From contig CAJQUW010007993.1 in the NCBI GenBank assembly GCA_907163375.1, forward strand, positions 186,001 through 250,000: a DNA stretch of 64,000 nucleotides, read 5' to 3'. The translations under genes were made by a program, and so were the position numbers. How positions within the stretch are numbered: the first letter of the stretch is position 1; every line of letters begins with the position of its first letter. The stretch comes from Prostheceraeus crozeri (lineage: Eukaryota > Platyhelminthes > Polycladida > Euryleptidae). Shown here one piece after another: positions 10,523 to 22,142 of the stretch. The notes beneath the pieces are model-generated. The model saw nothing but the letters and a program-made list of their open reading frames with translations. It searched no databases and was not told the DNA's origin.

Positions 10523-11905
10523 TAGAGCTATCGAGACCGGCGATGATCTTTTTGACGTTTCGGACTGTGACTGAAGGAGGACTAACTGTCTCATCAGTGC
10601 GCATGGGAATTGGAGGTGGAATTCTACCTCCATCGTCTAATGACGAATTCTTCGCAAACTCTTTGCAAAGAAGCTCGGCTTTGTCTGCTGAGGTTGTCGC
10701 CATAGAAGTACTGACTTCGGCATGACGGAGTGCTGGGATGGAGGATTTGTTCCTATTGGTGACACTGTTGTAAATCCTCCAGAAGTCCTTAGAGCCAAGC
10801 TTTTGGGTAGCAATGGATTTCCGTACATACAAAGCGTAACGGCTTTTGGCCTGATGTATGGTTTCCTTGCAATGTCTACGTGCGGTTTTGTACAATTCAA
10901 GATTGCCAGTGCTACTGTCACGCTTATACTTATGGAAAAAGTGGTCACGCTGGCAACTTGCAGCTGCACATTCTGGTGTAAACCAAGGTTGTGAGTGAGG
11001 CTTCATTTGGAAAGTACGGTGAGGGATGTAGGCCAACATCCCTATCTGAAGCCACTCTGTCAGTTCTTGCGCCGACTTGTGGACGTTCTCGCTCAGAATC
11101 AAATTCTCAGCTTGAACTTGACTAAGAAAAGTGCGGAAGCCACACCAGTCTGCTTTGGAGAATTGATAAACTGTTCTATGGAAGGGTGCAGACGGTGTGG
11201 AGCAAACTTGTTTGCCAGAAACTGTGATAACACAGTGATCAGACGTGCCGAGGGGAGAAGTAACCTTGTGTGAAAAATAAGTTGGATTTGAGGTGAGAAA
11301 CAGGTCAAGGAGATATCCAGTATCCCCAGCTCGGTCAGGCACTCTGGTAGGACAAGTGACAATTTGACTAAGGTTGTGAGAGACAGCGAAATCCTGGGCT
11401 GCCTGACCGGAGAGATCGGTGGTGCGTGAGTGCACAAGCAAGTCAACATTGTGCACGTTGAAGTCACCAAAAACGGCAACTTCAGCGCTGGGATACTCTT
11501 GTAGAAGAGAATCGATCTTGTCAGAAAGAACATTGAAAATATCCGCATTAGTTGATGGAGAGCGGTATAGGAAAAATAGAAGAAGAGTGGTCTTCTGCAG
11601 CGGCGCAATGAAGGCAAGATAATCATGCCTTGGATCCTCTGAGCTACAAAGCCTTCTCAAGGGAAGGCTTGTCTTGGCATAGACTCCAAGACCATGACAA
11701 GGTGCTTTATCCATCCGGTGAAATATGTATCCATCAGGAGTAACGTCGCTTGATGACACACTGGGATCTAACCTGGTTTCCGACAGGGCCAGAAGATCTG
11801 GTGACTTACCTTGCAGGAAGATGTTGATGTCGTCGTAATTGGACCTCAGTCCTCTTACGTTGCTGAAGCTGATCCTGAGAGGGAACTTGAACAGTTGATT
11901 GCGTT
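10523..11905 (-). pseudogene. LINE ORF2, endonuclease (APE-like) part
   Basis: The minus-strand reading frame opens upstream of the first listed start with SFSNVRGLRSNYDD and LLALSETRLD, the first motifs of an APE-like endonuclease. VFGDFNVHN (GDFN motif) and TSDHCVI (SDH motif) follow. A linker then leads to the pre-RT 'VRNVKKIIAGLDSSK' block, where the Harbinger begins. This domain nicks target DNA to prime reverse transcription. Apart from the insertion no frame break was seen. An in-frame TAG sits just upstream at about 11907. Confidence 0.9.
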
Positions 11906-11940
11906 CCGTCTAACTCCCTTCCTGCACACTAAACATGGTA

Positions 11941-12640
11941 ACTTCACATCGTCCCTTTGAGGCTTGTGTACTTCGACGGATGAGCACTTTGATCTTTCCG
12001 ACGCTCACTCTCATGTAAATCATTATTGTCACACTAATTTCTTACATCAATTCCGGAGTAAGATTATCAGAATGTTGGATATTAATGAACATATATGGGG
12101 ACATAAGATATCGATCTCACTTAAATTTCAGACGGTTGCAATTTTCAAACTCATTGGAGGAACTTTTGTGACTAAGTCCTTAGCGATCATGCCACTTCTA
12201 CAAAAAGACACCCTCCTTTTATAAATGAAATGCATGTTCCTAAGCTATGTGAAACACCAACTGCTGCACCCAAGAAGTCACCACCTCCACCGGGACCATC
12301 CGTCACCGAGATTTCGACCCATTAGGATCAGTATCTCTCAGGATGATGGGGCCGCAACAGCTCGTTGCGCCCAGCAGCCGTATCGTGTTGTGCAAATTAC
12401 ATTCAAGTTTTACTTATATGGCCGGTGCAACTTACGGAAGTGTCACTTGCAAGTCACTTATCAAGTATCGAACAACCAACACTAACATCAGCCGAGCTCA
12501 AAGCGTGGAATTACCTAAATGGAAATAGCAAGCAACGTAGTCACTGGTAACCGTGCATGACTTCAACAGTTTTCGACCAACATTGATTGAACACGTCAAG
12601 TACGGCGTTAAACTTAGTTGTTTGTCGCGTTTGGAAAGAC
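11941..12640. other. No gene seen
   Basis: Between the LINE 5' end and the second Harbinger. Short open frames here show no family motif. The left end of the second Harbinger is probably inside this stretch, but its termini are too worn to place. Confidence 0.4.
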
Positions 12641-12689
12641 TCATTATTTTACATGATGTCTTCTTCCACTGTGAAACAGCCGCCTATGA

Positions 12690-13419
12690 ATGACCAAGTG
12701 TTTATTTATTGTTGAAAGTTTTGAACGCTGTAAGGATATTTTCTACAGTAAGAGCAATATAGCAAATGTATCGAAGTTGAAGAGGGCTGCATGGACAGAA
12801 TGTGTGGAGGAATTTAATATCAAATTTCCCCTAAATCGTCGTGACTGGTTCGGAGTGAAGACGAAATGGGAACATATGGTTTCAATTGCCAAGAAATGGT
12901 CATCAAATGTCCGAAGATCCCGTAAGCAAACTGGCGGCAGTCCACCAATTCCTGATCCTCCATCGTACATCAAAGCCTAGCCATCTCCGATACGTTGGAA
13001 AATAGAGAGGCTTTCACGAGAGTTAGGGCTACTATCGAGAGTGGAGCCGAACCATTGATAGACGATCAGACAGTCGAACCAACAGAGGCATCAGTTCACC
13101 TCGATGCATTGCCGGCAAACCTTATTCTTCCCGTAAGTGTGATGCTAATTTTGTTGAAAGCTCGGTTAAATGTCAAAAGCGGGTCCTCAATCGGAAGAGA
13201 TGAAAATACTGTAGAAAATCTGCACAAGGATGTTCTCAATCTAGAGATGGAAAGCTTGGGCTGGAGATCAAGAAGTTGCGATTGGAAATAAACTACTTGG
13301 AAACCAAACTGATGCGAACAACTCAACAAGAAGTAAACGCCGACGTAACAAGTTTCATTGATATGGATACTGATGCGGTTGTGTTCTGCGAATCAACCAA
13401 TGAACGTACGAGTGTGTGA
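12690..13419 (+). pseudogene. Second Harbinger: Myb/SANT-like protein, decayed
   Basis: A plus-strand frame contains KRAAWTECVEEFNIKFPLN, then RDWFGVKTKWEHMVSIAKK and RKQTGGSPPIPDPPS. This is the Myb/SANT-like domain with the GGSPP spacer of Harbinger partner proteins. A stop follows at about 12980. A later frame gives acidic sequence, and after another shift a coiled-coil C-terminus (LRLEINYLETKLMRTTQQ) runs to about 13419. Paired convergently with the transposase at 13742-14552, as in the first Harbinger, but clearly older. Frames are broken at least twice. Confidence 0.7.
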
Positions 13420-13741
13420 TTTTTAAACTTTCAAGTAGTTTTGTAGTTCGTTTTAACAGAACTTACATTAATACTTGTTTTATTTTAAACTAAAAAATAT
13501 TATGTGATCACATCGAAACCTCCAAACAGACAATGATAAGGTAAAACAGAAATATTGTTCAGTCTTTATAGCAGGCAAAATCCACCATAAATCTAATTTT
13601 CGCTATTATACTCGCACATTTATTATCAAGTATATCATCGTAAGGTTATTCAGATTCAATTTATTATGCCTCTGTAAAACAACATAGACATTGATATAAG
13701 CATTTTCTACATTTTATAGGCCTATATAACAATCATTATCG

Positions 13742-14552
13742 TTAATCAAAGAATAACTGAACCGCACGATCTCTAGAATGTCTTCCATCTCTAAAATGAG
13801 GTACAGTTTCTGACTGATCTGCAAATGAAGCATCACTTTCGGGTAAAAACTCCTCGGGGCTAGAATCATCAAATGAGTCGAGCTGGTGTCGATCTTTTAC
13901 AATATTATGCAAAATGAATGCAGCAGTAATTGCTATTTTCGCACGTTCAGGAGTTGTTCTGTACCCTTCTGTAAGACCTCGGAAACGCCACTTACACTGG
14001 CCAAAGGCTTTTTCTATGACAACTCTTCCCCTCCTTTGGTGATAGTTGAAACTTCTCTGACCTGCCGTGTAGGGCCGACGGAAAGGTACCAATAACCACG
14101 TCTTGCCATTCCCATAACCACTATCGCCGAGAGGTACAAAATTATTTCGTCCCGCTTCCATGTCGGAATAAAGTTGACTCTGTTTCAGTATAAAAGAATC
14201 ATGTGTGCTACCAGGCCAAAATAAATACAAGTGAATAGATTTGTAATTTCATTTCACACACTGCCTGAACATTGAAAGATGTAAACCCTCTACGATTCAT
14301 GATTGAATGTTTCTGGCTGTCTGAAACGAATGTGCGAACGTGCGTACAGTCCAAAGCACCAGCTATTCCATGAATCTTTGTCAAATGTTTAAAAGCACTT
14401 TGAGTACGTTGCAAGTCGATACCGGACGGTAGGACAATAAATGAATTCAAATCATTTGTGATAACTTTCAAAACTTTTGATAACTTTGCGTATCTCTGTC
14501 TGAAACAATTGGGGAAATTTCGCTCCGAACACCATATTTCATATGCCTCCAT
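13742..14552 (-). pseudogene. Second Harbinger: transposase, frameshifted
   Basis: Two overlapping minus-strand frames. The first (14552-14208) carries KLSKVLKVI and the first catalytic Asp in GALDCTHVRT. The second (14230-13742) carries FWPGSTHDSF (second Asp), PLGDSGYGN, a basic block YHQRRGRVVIEKAFGQCKWRF (catalytic Glu) and AAFILHNI. The order matches HARBI1-type transposases; the N-terminus is missing or unrecognisable. One frameshift at about 14215 breaks it. This family is distinct from the Harbinger at 4917-10522. Confidence 0.85.
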
Positions 14553-14559
14553 TTACGCT

Positions 14560-14941
14560 CATTTTAACATCAAAGACACCGTGCCCGAATTTATGAAACA
14601 TCGTCGCTTGACTTGGTTTGGTCACGCTCTTCGAATGGGCTCGAGCCGAATTCCATATCAGCTGCTATGGTACCATGAACAACGGCCAGGCTGGCAGCGA
14701 AAACGGGGCAGACAGAAGATGACATGTAAACGACGGCTTCATCAAGAGACCAAGCGCCTGACGAACCACATCAGGTACCATCGCGGTAGATCAAGTGACT
14801 GGCTGGCTACAGGAACCGAATGAGTTAAATATATGGAAGAGCTGGCAGACGACCGCCAACAGTGGAGGAGAATTGTGTCTACGGATCATTGCCAGGATTG
14901 ACAAGACGTCAAGTCCTGTTATTAAGTCAAGTAAGTCAAGA
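14560..14941 (+). pseudogene. LINE ORF2 C-terminus and 3' end
   Basis: Plus-strand frame with HRRLTWFGHALRMGSSRIP, then a basic GWQRKRGRQKMT stretch and QQWRRIVS after an in-frame stop. 'RRL.W.GHVLRM' followed by 'RGRPK..W' is the standard last block of many LINE ORF2 proteins. After the frame closes, the sequence GTCAAGTAAGTCAAG near 14928 looks like the short-repeat 3' tail of such elements. Confidence 0.8.
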
Positions 14942-16190
14942 CTTTCAAAACTTGCCATATCGTAGCACATACCGTTGATTGAAAGCATCCAAAAATATCA
15001 CCAACGACTTGCTGTAACGAGTTGATAGCCATAAATCGCAGTCAGGAGAATTTTTAATTCTGTTGGGATCGGATGACAGTATGTTTTGGATTCGCAAAAT
15101 TTGCCGAAGCGTTCACAAAGATATCTCACCGACTGTTTGTCAAATCTAAATCGTTGATAGAATTCATGATCATTGTAAAGGTCAAAGGGATTATTACTAT
15201 ATCGGAAAACTCATTCTCTTGAGATCGACCCTAATACAACAAAATTCGTCTTGACGTTGTTGTTGTTCAAAGCGTCAGAAGAGATGAATGAACTGCTAAT
15301 ATCTGTCACCACTATATGAATCGTATCTATCCGCTTTTACGGAGGTCGAGATTTACCTTGCTAAGTAGTACTTGTGAGATAGTAATACTTACACTTCGGC
15401 CATAATACACGATAAGACTAATCATAAATACCTACAAGTAGCACTTACAGGCAAGTAATACTTCGATTAAGGAAATCGAATCCGCATCTTGATAATAGAT
15501 GACAAAAGTACATAAGTGAATTTCATGAGATGACATTAATTCTCAAACCAATAATCAGTCAATTTCTTAAATTATTTTATGTCAATAAATTATGTACGTG
15601 TTATTTGACGATTGATTCTTAGGTTAAATTTAATGATAGCATTACACAAATTACAGCTCAGGGTTCTTATATTACATCTTTTAAAAATTCCCTAAAGGTT
15701 GAAAACTCATTCAGTAGGTTCGACATCTCAAAAACGCAATAAATGATGCTCTTTAAAAAGCAAAAAAACACAAAAATACAACATGTTCTTTTTGTTTTAA
15801 AACATTTCTAAAAACATGGTCTTTAACCCTAAGGTACATTCCACGAAAAAGTGGAAAGCCACATTCAAAATTAAAACGATAGTTACACGAAAATATTTGA
15901 TTGTATACCAACAATCATGCACTAAATGAACATAGAACACTAGAATCCGATAGCTTATCATCAATTATAGGCTAGAAAAAATGATCTAAAAAATGTATTT
16001 TTTCATTTTAATTTTCTGTAATTTCATTCATTTTTTTCAAAATATTTTTTCCTATGATAAAACGTTTGGAATTGGCTAAATTGTCAATATTATGAATATT
16101 AGTATCCCAAAGATATATTAACATGGTAGATTTCTGTCATGGGTGTGCAATTATGATATATAATTAATTGCGAATAATTGATTAATAAAT
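14942..16190. other. No gene seen
   Basis: AT-rich, with no ORF of interest on either strand. Loosely repeated AAGTAGTACTT-like words occur near 15360-15460. Confidence 0.4.
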
Positions 16191-16391
16191 GTTAAGTCCG
16201 TCACGAAATTGAACTATTGTTTTGCCTACAACATAATAGAGTTGTTATTAATTGTTGCAATCATAGCGGTTCTGCCCTTCATATATCACTTATAAAGGCC
16301 ATAAGCGCATTATACCTGTAAATGAGGCATAACGCAAATATGGCGGGATTTATTTTGTTAAGTCCGTCACACTAATTGTGACGGACTTAAC
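16191..16391. repeat. Short MITE with GTTAAGTCCGTCAC termini
   Basis: GTTAAGTCCGTCAC at 16191 and its reverse complement ending at 16391 bound a 201-bp AT-rich segment. The same word occurs again at 16357, making a tight palindrome (15-bp arms, 5-bp loop) at 16357-16391. The larger element to the right has the same termini. Confidence 0.75.
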
Positions 16392-16396
16392 ATGGT

Positions 16397-17311
16397 GTGT
16401 GATGGACTTAACATCTTGTTGCACTGATTACTGCAACCGATGCTACGGAGCTAATATTAGTGCTTGTATGTTGAATTCTTGGAAAGGTTCACGCCAAATT
16501 CTTGTGCTTTCAATTTGCGAGCTCTTCTTGGAACTGGAATTCCTGGAATATCAATGGAAGGAACCGATGACCCGCACTCGAAAGTATTCAAGGATGTTTC
16601 TCAACTAGGATTCAAATTCCTAACGAAGACGATGTGGAAGTATCGTACGTGTGGTGGTCAAGTGATGAATCTGAAAGTAAACGTCTGATGCAAATGAAGG
16701 TAACACGCAGCGTTATTGACGCATTGAGCATTTTCATCGATCTTTTGAAACAGTTTGTTGTTCATCATTTGATCAAACGTCATCAAAGCAAAGCTTATCA
16801 GTTAGCTAAGTCTAACTTAACTGCGATTAATTTTTTTGTTATCCATTGTGATTTTAGTGAAAAATATCCTTGTTTCTGTCAGGATGCCGTGCAGTCATCT
16901 TATTGGGCTCAAAACAGAATTTCTTTGTTCACGGTAGCTGTATACCTTGAAGGGAAACCTGCTGAGATGTTACGTTTCGTGACTGATGAAACGGAACAGA
17001 CCAAGATCATTATCAGTGTACTTCTGTGGAAAGTCCTTGAATTGCATTGTAAGGCTAGGGGCTCATTTCATGTATGGTCCGACGGACCATCGCAATAATT
17101 CAAAAATCGGTTTGATTACTTTCCTCGAAACGGCACGTGAACATTTTGACCAAAGCCACGCGATGTGGTCCAACCATCGGTGCGATTCGCACCAAACTTT
17201 CACATGATGTTATATGGACATATGTTGCCATCATGCTAGAATATCAAGTAAATCGGTTAAATACTTTGGTCAGTAGAATAATTTGAGTCTGCGATGTTAA
17301 GTCCGTCACAC
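16397..17311 (+). mobile_element. DNA transposon with 19-bp terminal inverted repeats
   Basis: Left end GTGTGATGGACTTAACATC (16397-16415). Right end GATGTTAAGTCCGTCACAC (17293-17311), its reverse complement with one mismatch. It encloses a decayed transposase-like gene. With the neighbouring copies, the word TTAAGTCCGTCAC or its complement occurs five times within 1.1 kb. I cannot name the superfamily with confidence. Confidence 0.75.
16464..17206 (+). pseudogene. Transposase-like domain with DFSE and SDGP motifs
   Basis: Plus-strand frames give FFVIHCDFSEKYPCFCQDA, then SSYWAQNRISLFTVAVY, a TDETEQ segment and HVWSDGPSQ, followed directly by TAA and then FKNRFD. The order 'D(F/Y)SE.Y....QD..QS.HW....TL' then 'SDG...Q.KN' recurs in a repetitive animal protein family that I take to be a transposase core, with acids in DFSE and SDG. 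Upstream frames (16464-16630) read as a degraded N-terminal part. Broken by a stop and frameshifts. Confidence 0.5.
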
Positions 17312-18599
17312 TCGTGGAATGCACCCTAATATGAATACCCTGTTGATCTAAACCGTCAAATCATAATTCATCATTTTAACCATATTCCTCACTTCAAGAT
17401 ATTATTTTACAATACCTTCGGAGCCTTTGCCCTAGTTGTCGATTATCATTTTCAATTATAGTTTACCGGTCGCTAAATATAACAAACAAAAATGCAAGGT
17501 ATTGATATATAGGCATAGGGAATTCATCACCTGTATGATGCAGATAAGTCAAACAATATGAGGATATTTTTAATGGTCGAGGAAGAGCTAAGGTTTTAAT
17601 TGTGCAATGAGTTAATTGAATATTTCATTGATTTCGGTTACTATTCGGCAACCATCATCAGATAAAAGAAATTAAACATAGACGCGAAATTAAGCATTCC
17701 GATTATATCTCAAAACCAATAAATGCCTCAGCACCTGATCAAGTAATCATTTTAGACAACGAAAGTTATCATACAGACCCAAGAAACGATTCAATGACCT
17801 ATTTATCAAAACTCTCTCAAATGAAGAAAAGAAACTCTCTGAAGAAAGGTCCGAAATTCGCCTTAGCCACAGCTGCTAATGGCCAGACTCAAATTGACCT
17901 TAATGTCCGATTCAGTTTATTCGCCCATCAATATACAAGAAAGTGGATGGAACTCAAAACAGAGATGAGAGACAATTCTGAATGCCTTCAAAAATACCCA
18001 ATACCCATGCCACTCCGAGTTAAGCATGCCAGCACGTTGCGATGAGGTGATCATCAGTAATTTGTATATTTATGCCCAATCACGAATGTAAAAGTCATTC
18101 ACTTACTAAAAGAATTATTTTACGACAACAATTTTAAGAAAGTGAAAGAATCAGCAATTATTTATTATCTAGTGCATGATTAATGAAGCATAAATCCGAA
18201 ATACTAAAACTCTGAAGCTGCTTTTCAGATATCAAATTCACCAATCATGATTTTGTTCAAGAAATCCGACGAAGAATGCGTTTAGGCAGTTACAAAAAAT
18301 GTGTTAGTTTTGGTAACAAACGTTGTTCAGTTTTGGTTTTGGTCAAAAAAGTTGTTCAATTTTGGTGCCAAGTACAGAATCCCCAAAAACCTTAGTTGGA
18401 GTGCCATAACAACTCAAATCAGTAATTCATCAGATGAGTATATTACAAAAAAAGTAAGATAGAGAAGCTCGAGGCTACTTTATTCTCAGCGTGGAAATCA
18501 AGAATCATGGCACTGATTAAGGATCGAATATATCTGGCCAGAAATCTTCGAATAGATTTCGCGCACACAGTAATCGACACAAGATAAATGTCAAAATAG
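17312..18599 (+). other. Mostly non-coding; one short unidentified ORF (17794-18044)
   Basis: The ORF at 17794-18044 begins MTYLSKLSQMKKRNSLKKG; upstream in frame is ILDNESYHTD, which resembles the second-Asp block of DDE transposases. The rest matches nothing I know. Surrounding sequence is AT-rich without further signal. The 5' part of the decayed Penelope-like element may begin in the second half. Confidence 0.3.
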
Positions 18600-19800
18600 G
18601 TAAACATCTGAAAGAATTGCAGAATGACGCCAGTTGATAATGCATCTAATAATTATGCCTTCATTTGCAAAAAGTTTTATCTCTAAATTCTCTTAGCCGA
18701 GTTGGGAATTGATATTTCCACGACGAACATATCAGGTAATGATACCTAAGGTCCAGAGCAAATTTTAGGGCATAATGTAATTGAGCAACATACAACAATT
18801 ATGAAATGCAAGTTCAAACTATCTGTCTGTGAAAAAGACAGAAAATTACCAAAATTATATTAGATTCCAAAATTTCACAAAACTCCATGCAAGTTTAGAT
18901 TCATAGCAGGTGCACGACAATGCACATAGAAAAAGCTTTCCATCAAACTAAATTCAGTCTTAAGTCTTTTACGTGACCATTTTCAGAGATATTGTATGGC
19001 AATTAAGAGAAGTATGATGGTTATCACTGTTTTGATAAACAGAAGTTAAAAGACGCCGTATATTTCCTATTATCACACACCTACGTCACATTCGGTAATT
19101 TAGTTTTCAGAGGCAGATTAAAGGCATTCCAATGGGTGGAAATTCTAGTCCACTCCTAGCTGACCTATTCCTCTTATACTGCGAATATGTTTTGATGCAA
19201 AATTTGATGAAAACTAAGAGATTTCATTTAGCACGCTTGTTATCACCTACATCAACATACATTGACGATGTATGTGTTGTCAATTATAAACACTTTGATT
19301 CGCTTATTCAAAGAATTTATCCACCTGACTTGTTGGCGGAGAGAAATGGTGATAACCATAAAAAGATAGTGCACCTCGATGTGAAAATACAAATCTCACA
19401 GAACCGTTTGAGAACTTCGGTATGTCACAAGGTGGATGACTTATTTATCACACAACGATTACATGTTTATGGGATTCGAAGATGAACAGGATCTGTTTAC
19501 TTGTGGGAATCGAAAACGCAAAGATTGATTTACAGGATTTGTTTACATGTGCGGATCGCAAAAAAGCAAACTGTATATATTGATGGGATGAATTTAATGA
19601 CAGGATGAGTTTACATGTGGGAAACGCAACATTTGAATAATGTCTGACATTTTTTTCGTCATATCTTTCAAGGCATATAAGTACCTCCTCGTTATTTTGT
19701 CAGCAACTATGTGTGGGACCCCGCTCGTCTGGGTCTGATTGTTCAGGTTAGGGGTCGAAACACAACTAGACGAGTACCTGCTGATGACTGACGGACTGCA
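18600..19800 (+). pseudogene. Decayed Penelope-like element, RT part and 3'UTR
   Basis: Plus-strand remnants align with the intact 923-residue proteins downstream. ASNN..FICKKFYL and LAELGIDIS appear near 18640-18720, then FRFIAGARQC near 18890. An open frame at 19132-19485 follows with MGGNSSPLLADLFLLYCEY, TSTYIDDVCVVNYKHF (YIDD catalytic box) and HLDVKIQ. Stops and gaps separate the pieces. Past the frame, 19724-19780 holds the same structured RNA motif as the intact copies. Orientation is opposite to them. It provides the divergent sequence used to test that structure. Confidence 0.8.
19724..19780 (+). other. Pseudoknot RNA motif, diverged copy
   Basis: Helix A pairs 19724-19732 (CTCGTCTGG) with 19766-19774 (CTAGACGAG), including one G-U. 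Helix B around 19739-19743 with 19759-19763 is weaker. The loop CAGGT (19744-19748) can pair with ACCTG (19776-19780) just after helix A. Compared with the intact copies, two base pairs of helix A change from C-G to U-A on both sides. Confidence 0.65.
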
Positions 19801-21452
19801 GTATCATGTTTTATATCCTTAATCGGCAGCTGAAGTAGTGATCGATGCGCTGTATTTCAATGTGGGATTACATGAAATATTATAGACGGATTTAGAAACT
19901 GGTGATAACAAATTCAAGTGAAGAAATAGTGTTTTGATGTGTAGTCTAAGGTATAATGTGTATAGCTTCATTGCTTTCGGTGTAGTAGAGTGTCAATGTA
20001 GTTCTATTCCTTGCCTCCATTATCCACTTTCCACTTATCCACTATTGCCATTATCCACCATGTGTAGTGTCAGATATAATGTAGCATTAGTTCACTTGTA
20101 ATCGGTGTGGTAGCATCATTGTATTTCCATGCTTTACCTCCACTTTTCCAATTTTTATCCATCGATCTCCTGTTGTTTTATAAAAGCCATTTTTTAATTT
20201 CCTTCACAGATGGTGACCATTGTCATATTGTATTTCCACTACCAGCATCTTCAGTCGGTGAGGTATACTAGACACCTGTTTTGAACATGTATGCGGCAGT
20301 GACTGGAATATGCGGTATTAGTATATTAATAGAAAGAATGAGTAGTGTTACAAGTACTAGTATTTCCATTTTTACCAGATATTGGGACAAAGCTGATCAG
20401 TTTTAATTCGTTGCCACGAGAAAGCTCCATTGAGTTCCTTTAAGAACTGATTAATCCAATGGCTACAGTAGCATTGCATCTGTACACTTGCGGATTGGAG
20501 AACGCCATCAGTCCTCATTTGGACTGCTTCAATTAATAATTTGAATTAGTAAGGATTATATCATATTATAAATGGCTGCTGGGATGATTTTCATAATCGT
20601 ATGAGAATTAACATTATCATCAGCTGATCTGATTAGAATTGAAAGATTGCTTTGTTAAACAAAAAAAAATGATTTTAGTACATGCAATACAAAAACACAA
20701 TTGCAGCACAATTGCATCTTTAATCAAATGCGAGAAATGAGAGGCGTCTAAACGCATTTCATCTCACCGATGAATGTACAAACAACCATCAGGGCATTGT
20801 GTCTACAATTGTGCAATTGTAAGTCAATCCTTCTGGACACTTCGTAATAAGATCAAAATGTTCGATCAGGGCAGATGAACTCTTGGTGATGCCTTCACTA
20901 CCAATCGCTCACTGCCAAATGCATCTCAATTATAGATAGAAAAAATTTTTGGTGTGTCCCTGACCATAGACATCAAAGTTCCAGTACAGCTGTAATTCTG
21001 AAAATTTCAAAATCCTTGCTCAGTCCTCCAATAACTTTGATTTACATATTATGGGGACTTTGTACATAAAGTTTAGCAATTACTAAAAAACAGACAACTG
21101 ACTAATGATGGTGCGTTTTTAGTTGTAACCTGATTTAATGTCTTTGTTCTCTAGGATTGTATTGCATGTCTCATTATGTTGCATGCATGGTTGCATGCAT
21201 AGAGTAGGTATATTAGGGAGAGTGGCAACTCCGCATTAATTAAATCCCCAATGTGTATACACTTTCGATTTTATTCAATGAGCTCAAGGTAGATACAGGT
21301 GGTATTGTCACCAAATGTGTAATATGCATATTTTTGCAGTTTAGCAGAAATTACAACGGAATTGCATGATCATGGATCGGAGTTGAGTGATCATGATTGT
21401 AATGCAGAAGGAATGATCGTATTTTGCAGATTCTCATGATAGCCTTGGAGTT
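19801..21452. other. No gene seen
   Basis: AT-rich spacer. Short CCATTATCCAC-like words repeat near 20020-20060. No ORF, RNA gene or terminal repeat identified. Confidence 0.4.
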
Positions 21453-22084
21453 GAAGCTGGGACATTCCCATAACGACGTCTACATGTTTCATAATTTTAA
21501 TAAACTTATAGTTAATAAGACTTAAGGTTTGTCCTTAAGAGGACAGGTGGTGCGTTCCCACCGGCAGACATTAAACGTTCAAGGCGCGTCAAACTTTTGA
21601 CTATCCTAGGACTACATTTTAGAGCCAAACTTGACGAGATCGGTGTGGAGGACCTTCCCACTAGTCCATTTTTCACTCAGCGCTTCTAAAGCGGGGCTGG
21701 ACCTTACCCCTAATGGTCCTCTGACTTGTGATCCTCGACAAATGCATGAATGCATGAAGGTCTTTAAGCACAAAGACTTGACGGATCTGATTGCGTGCCG
21801 GGCGGACCTACCCGGGGGTCCATAACATAGCGCTATACGGGCTGGACTTCACCCTTAAGTGTACGAGATCGTACAAGGCCGCTTAACAAGTGATCTCCTT
21901 GGTCAAAGTTTTAGGCTCGATTGATTAGGAACTTATATATAAATAGACACTTAGTAATCACCATGTCAACCCCATGGAGACCAGTAACCGACACAGTCCA
22001 TTCATCACAATAGGGCAGTTAGCGATAAAAAAAAAACAAAAAAAAAACAACGTTAAAACAAATAAAACAATAGCCAGTCGTCAG

Positions 22085-22142
22085 CAGGTACCCGCCTGGT
22101 CGCGTTTCGGCCCCTCTACCTGAACGCTCAAGCCCAGGCGGG
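22085..22142 (-). other. Pseudoknot RNA motif downstream of Penelope-like ORF, copy 1
   Basis: Read on the minus strand, 22142-22134 pairs with 22099-22091 (helix A, 9 bp), 22127-22123 pairs with 22106-22102 (helix B, 5 bp), and the loop 22122-22117 (CAGGTA) pairs with 22090-22085 (TACCTG), all perfectly complementary. The fold is a two-part hairpin whose loop pairs with the strand just after it. The intervening loop has GGGGCCGAAAC, and CTGACGA follows the structure. It lies about 220 nt past the ORF stop. Confidence 0.7.

Larger units (their letters stand above)
4914..10525. mobile_element. PIF/Harbinger transposon with TTA target duplications
   Basis: The element occupies 4917-10522 (5606 bp), flanked by TTA at 4914-4916 and 10523-10525. 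Termini are GGGCCGTATTCATAGT on the left and, reversed, GGCCCGTATTCATAGT on the right. Just inside are repeated CTTAGCT/AGCTAAG motifs that probably bind the element's proteins. It carries the two genes expected of the superfamily, in convergent order: a transposase (plus) and a Myb/SANT-like protein (minus). The 3-bp TWA-type target site is diagnostic. It inserted into the LINE, so it is younger. Its large size comes mostly from a 3.16-kb intron holding other insertions. Confidence 0.95.
3292..11940 (-). mobile_element. CR1/Jockey-type LINE, split by a Harbinger insertion
   Basis: One minus-strand LINE copy in two blocks: the 5' part at 10523-11940 (endonuclease) and the 3' part at 3292-4916 (reverse transcriptase, 3'UTR and an 18-bp poly(A), seen as poly(T) at 3292-3310). 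The Harbinger at 4917-10522 separates them. Reading across the junction with one TTA copy keeps the frame through the SGPDGIP block, so the LINE was probably intact at insertion time. An in-frame TAG near 11907 lies upstream of the endonuclease, and no gag-like ORF1 is visible, so the copy is probably 5'-truncated. Clade placement rests on domain order and the C-terminal motif only. Confidence 0.85.

Noticed and set aside
22080-22110. Hammerhead ribozyme in the Penelope-like 3' region (GAAAC and CTGACGA both present and conserved)
   Set aside because: The core boxes are in an order that leaves no room for helix I, and the bases flanking them do not pair as helix II. Canonical hammerheads are also reported absent from this group. 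The pseudoknot explains the conservation better.
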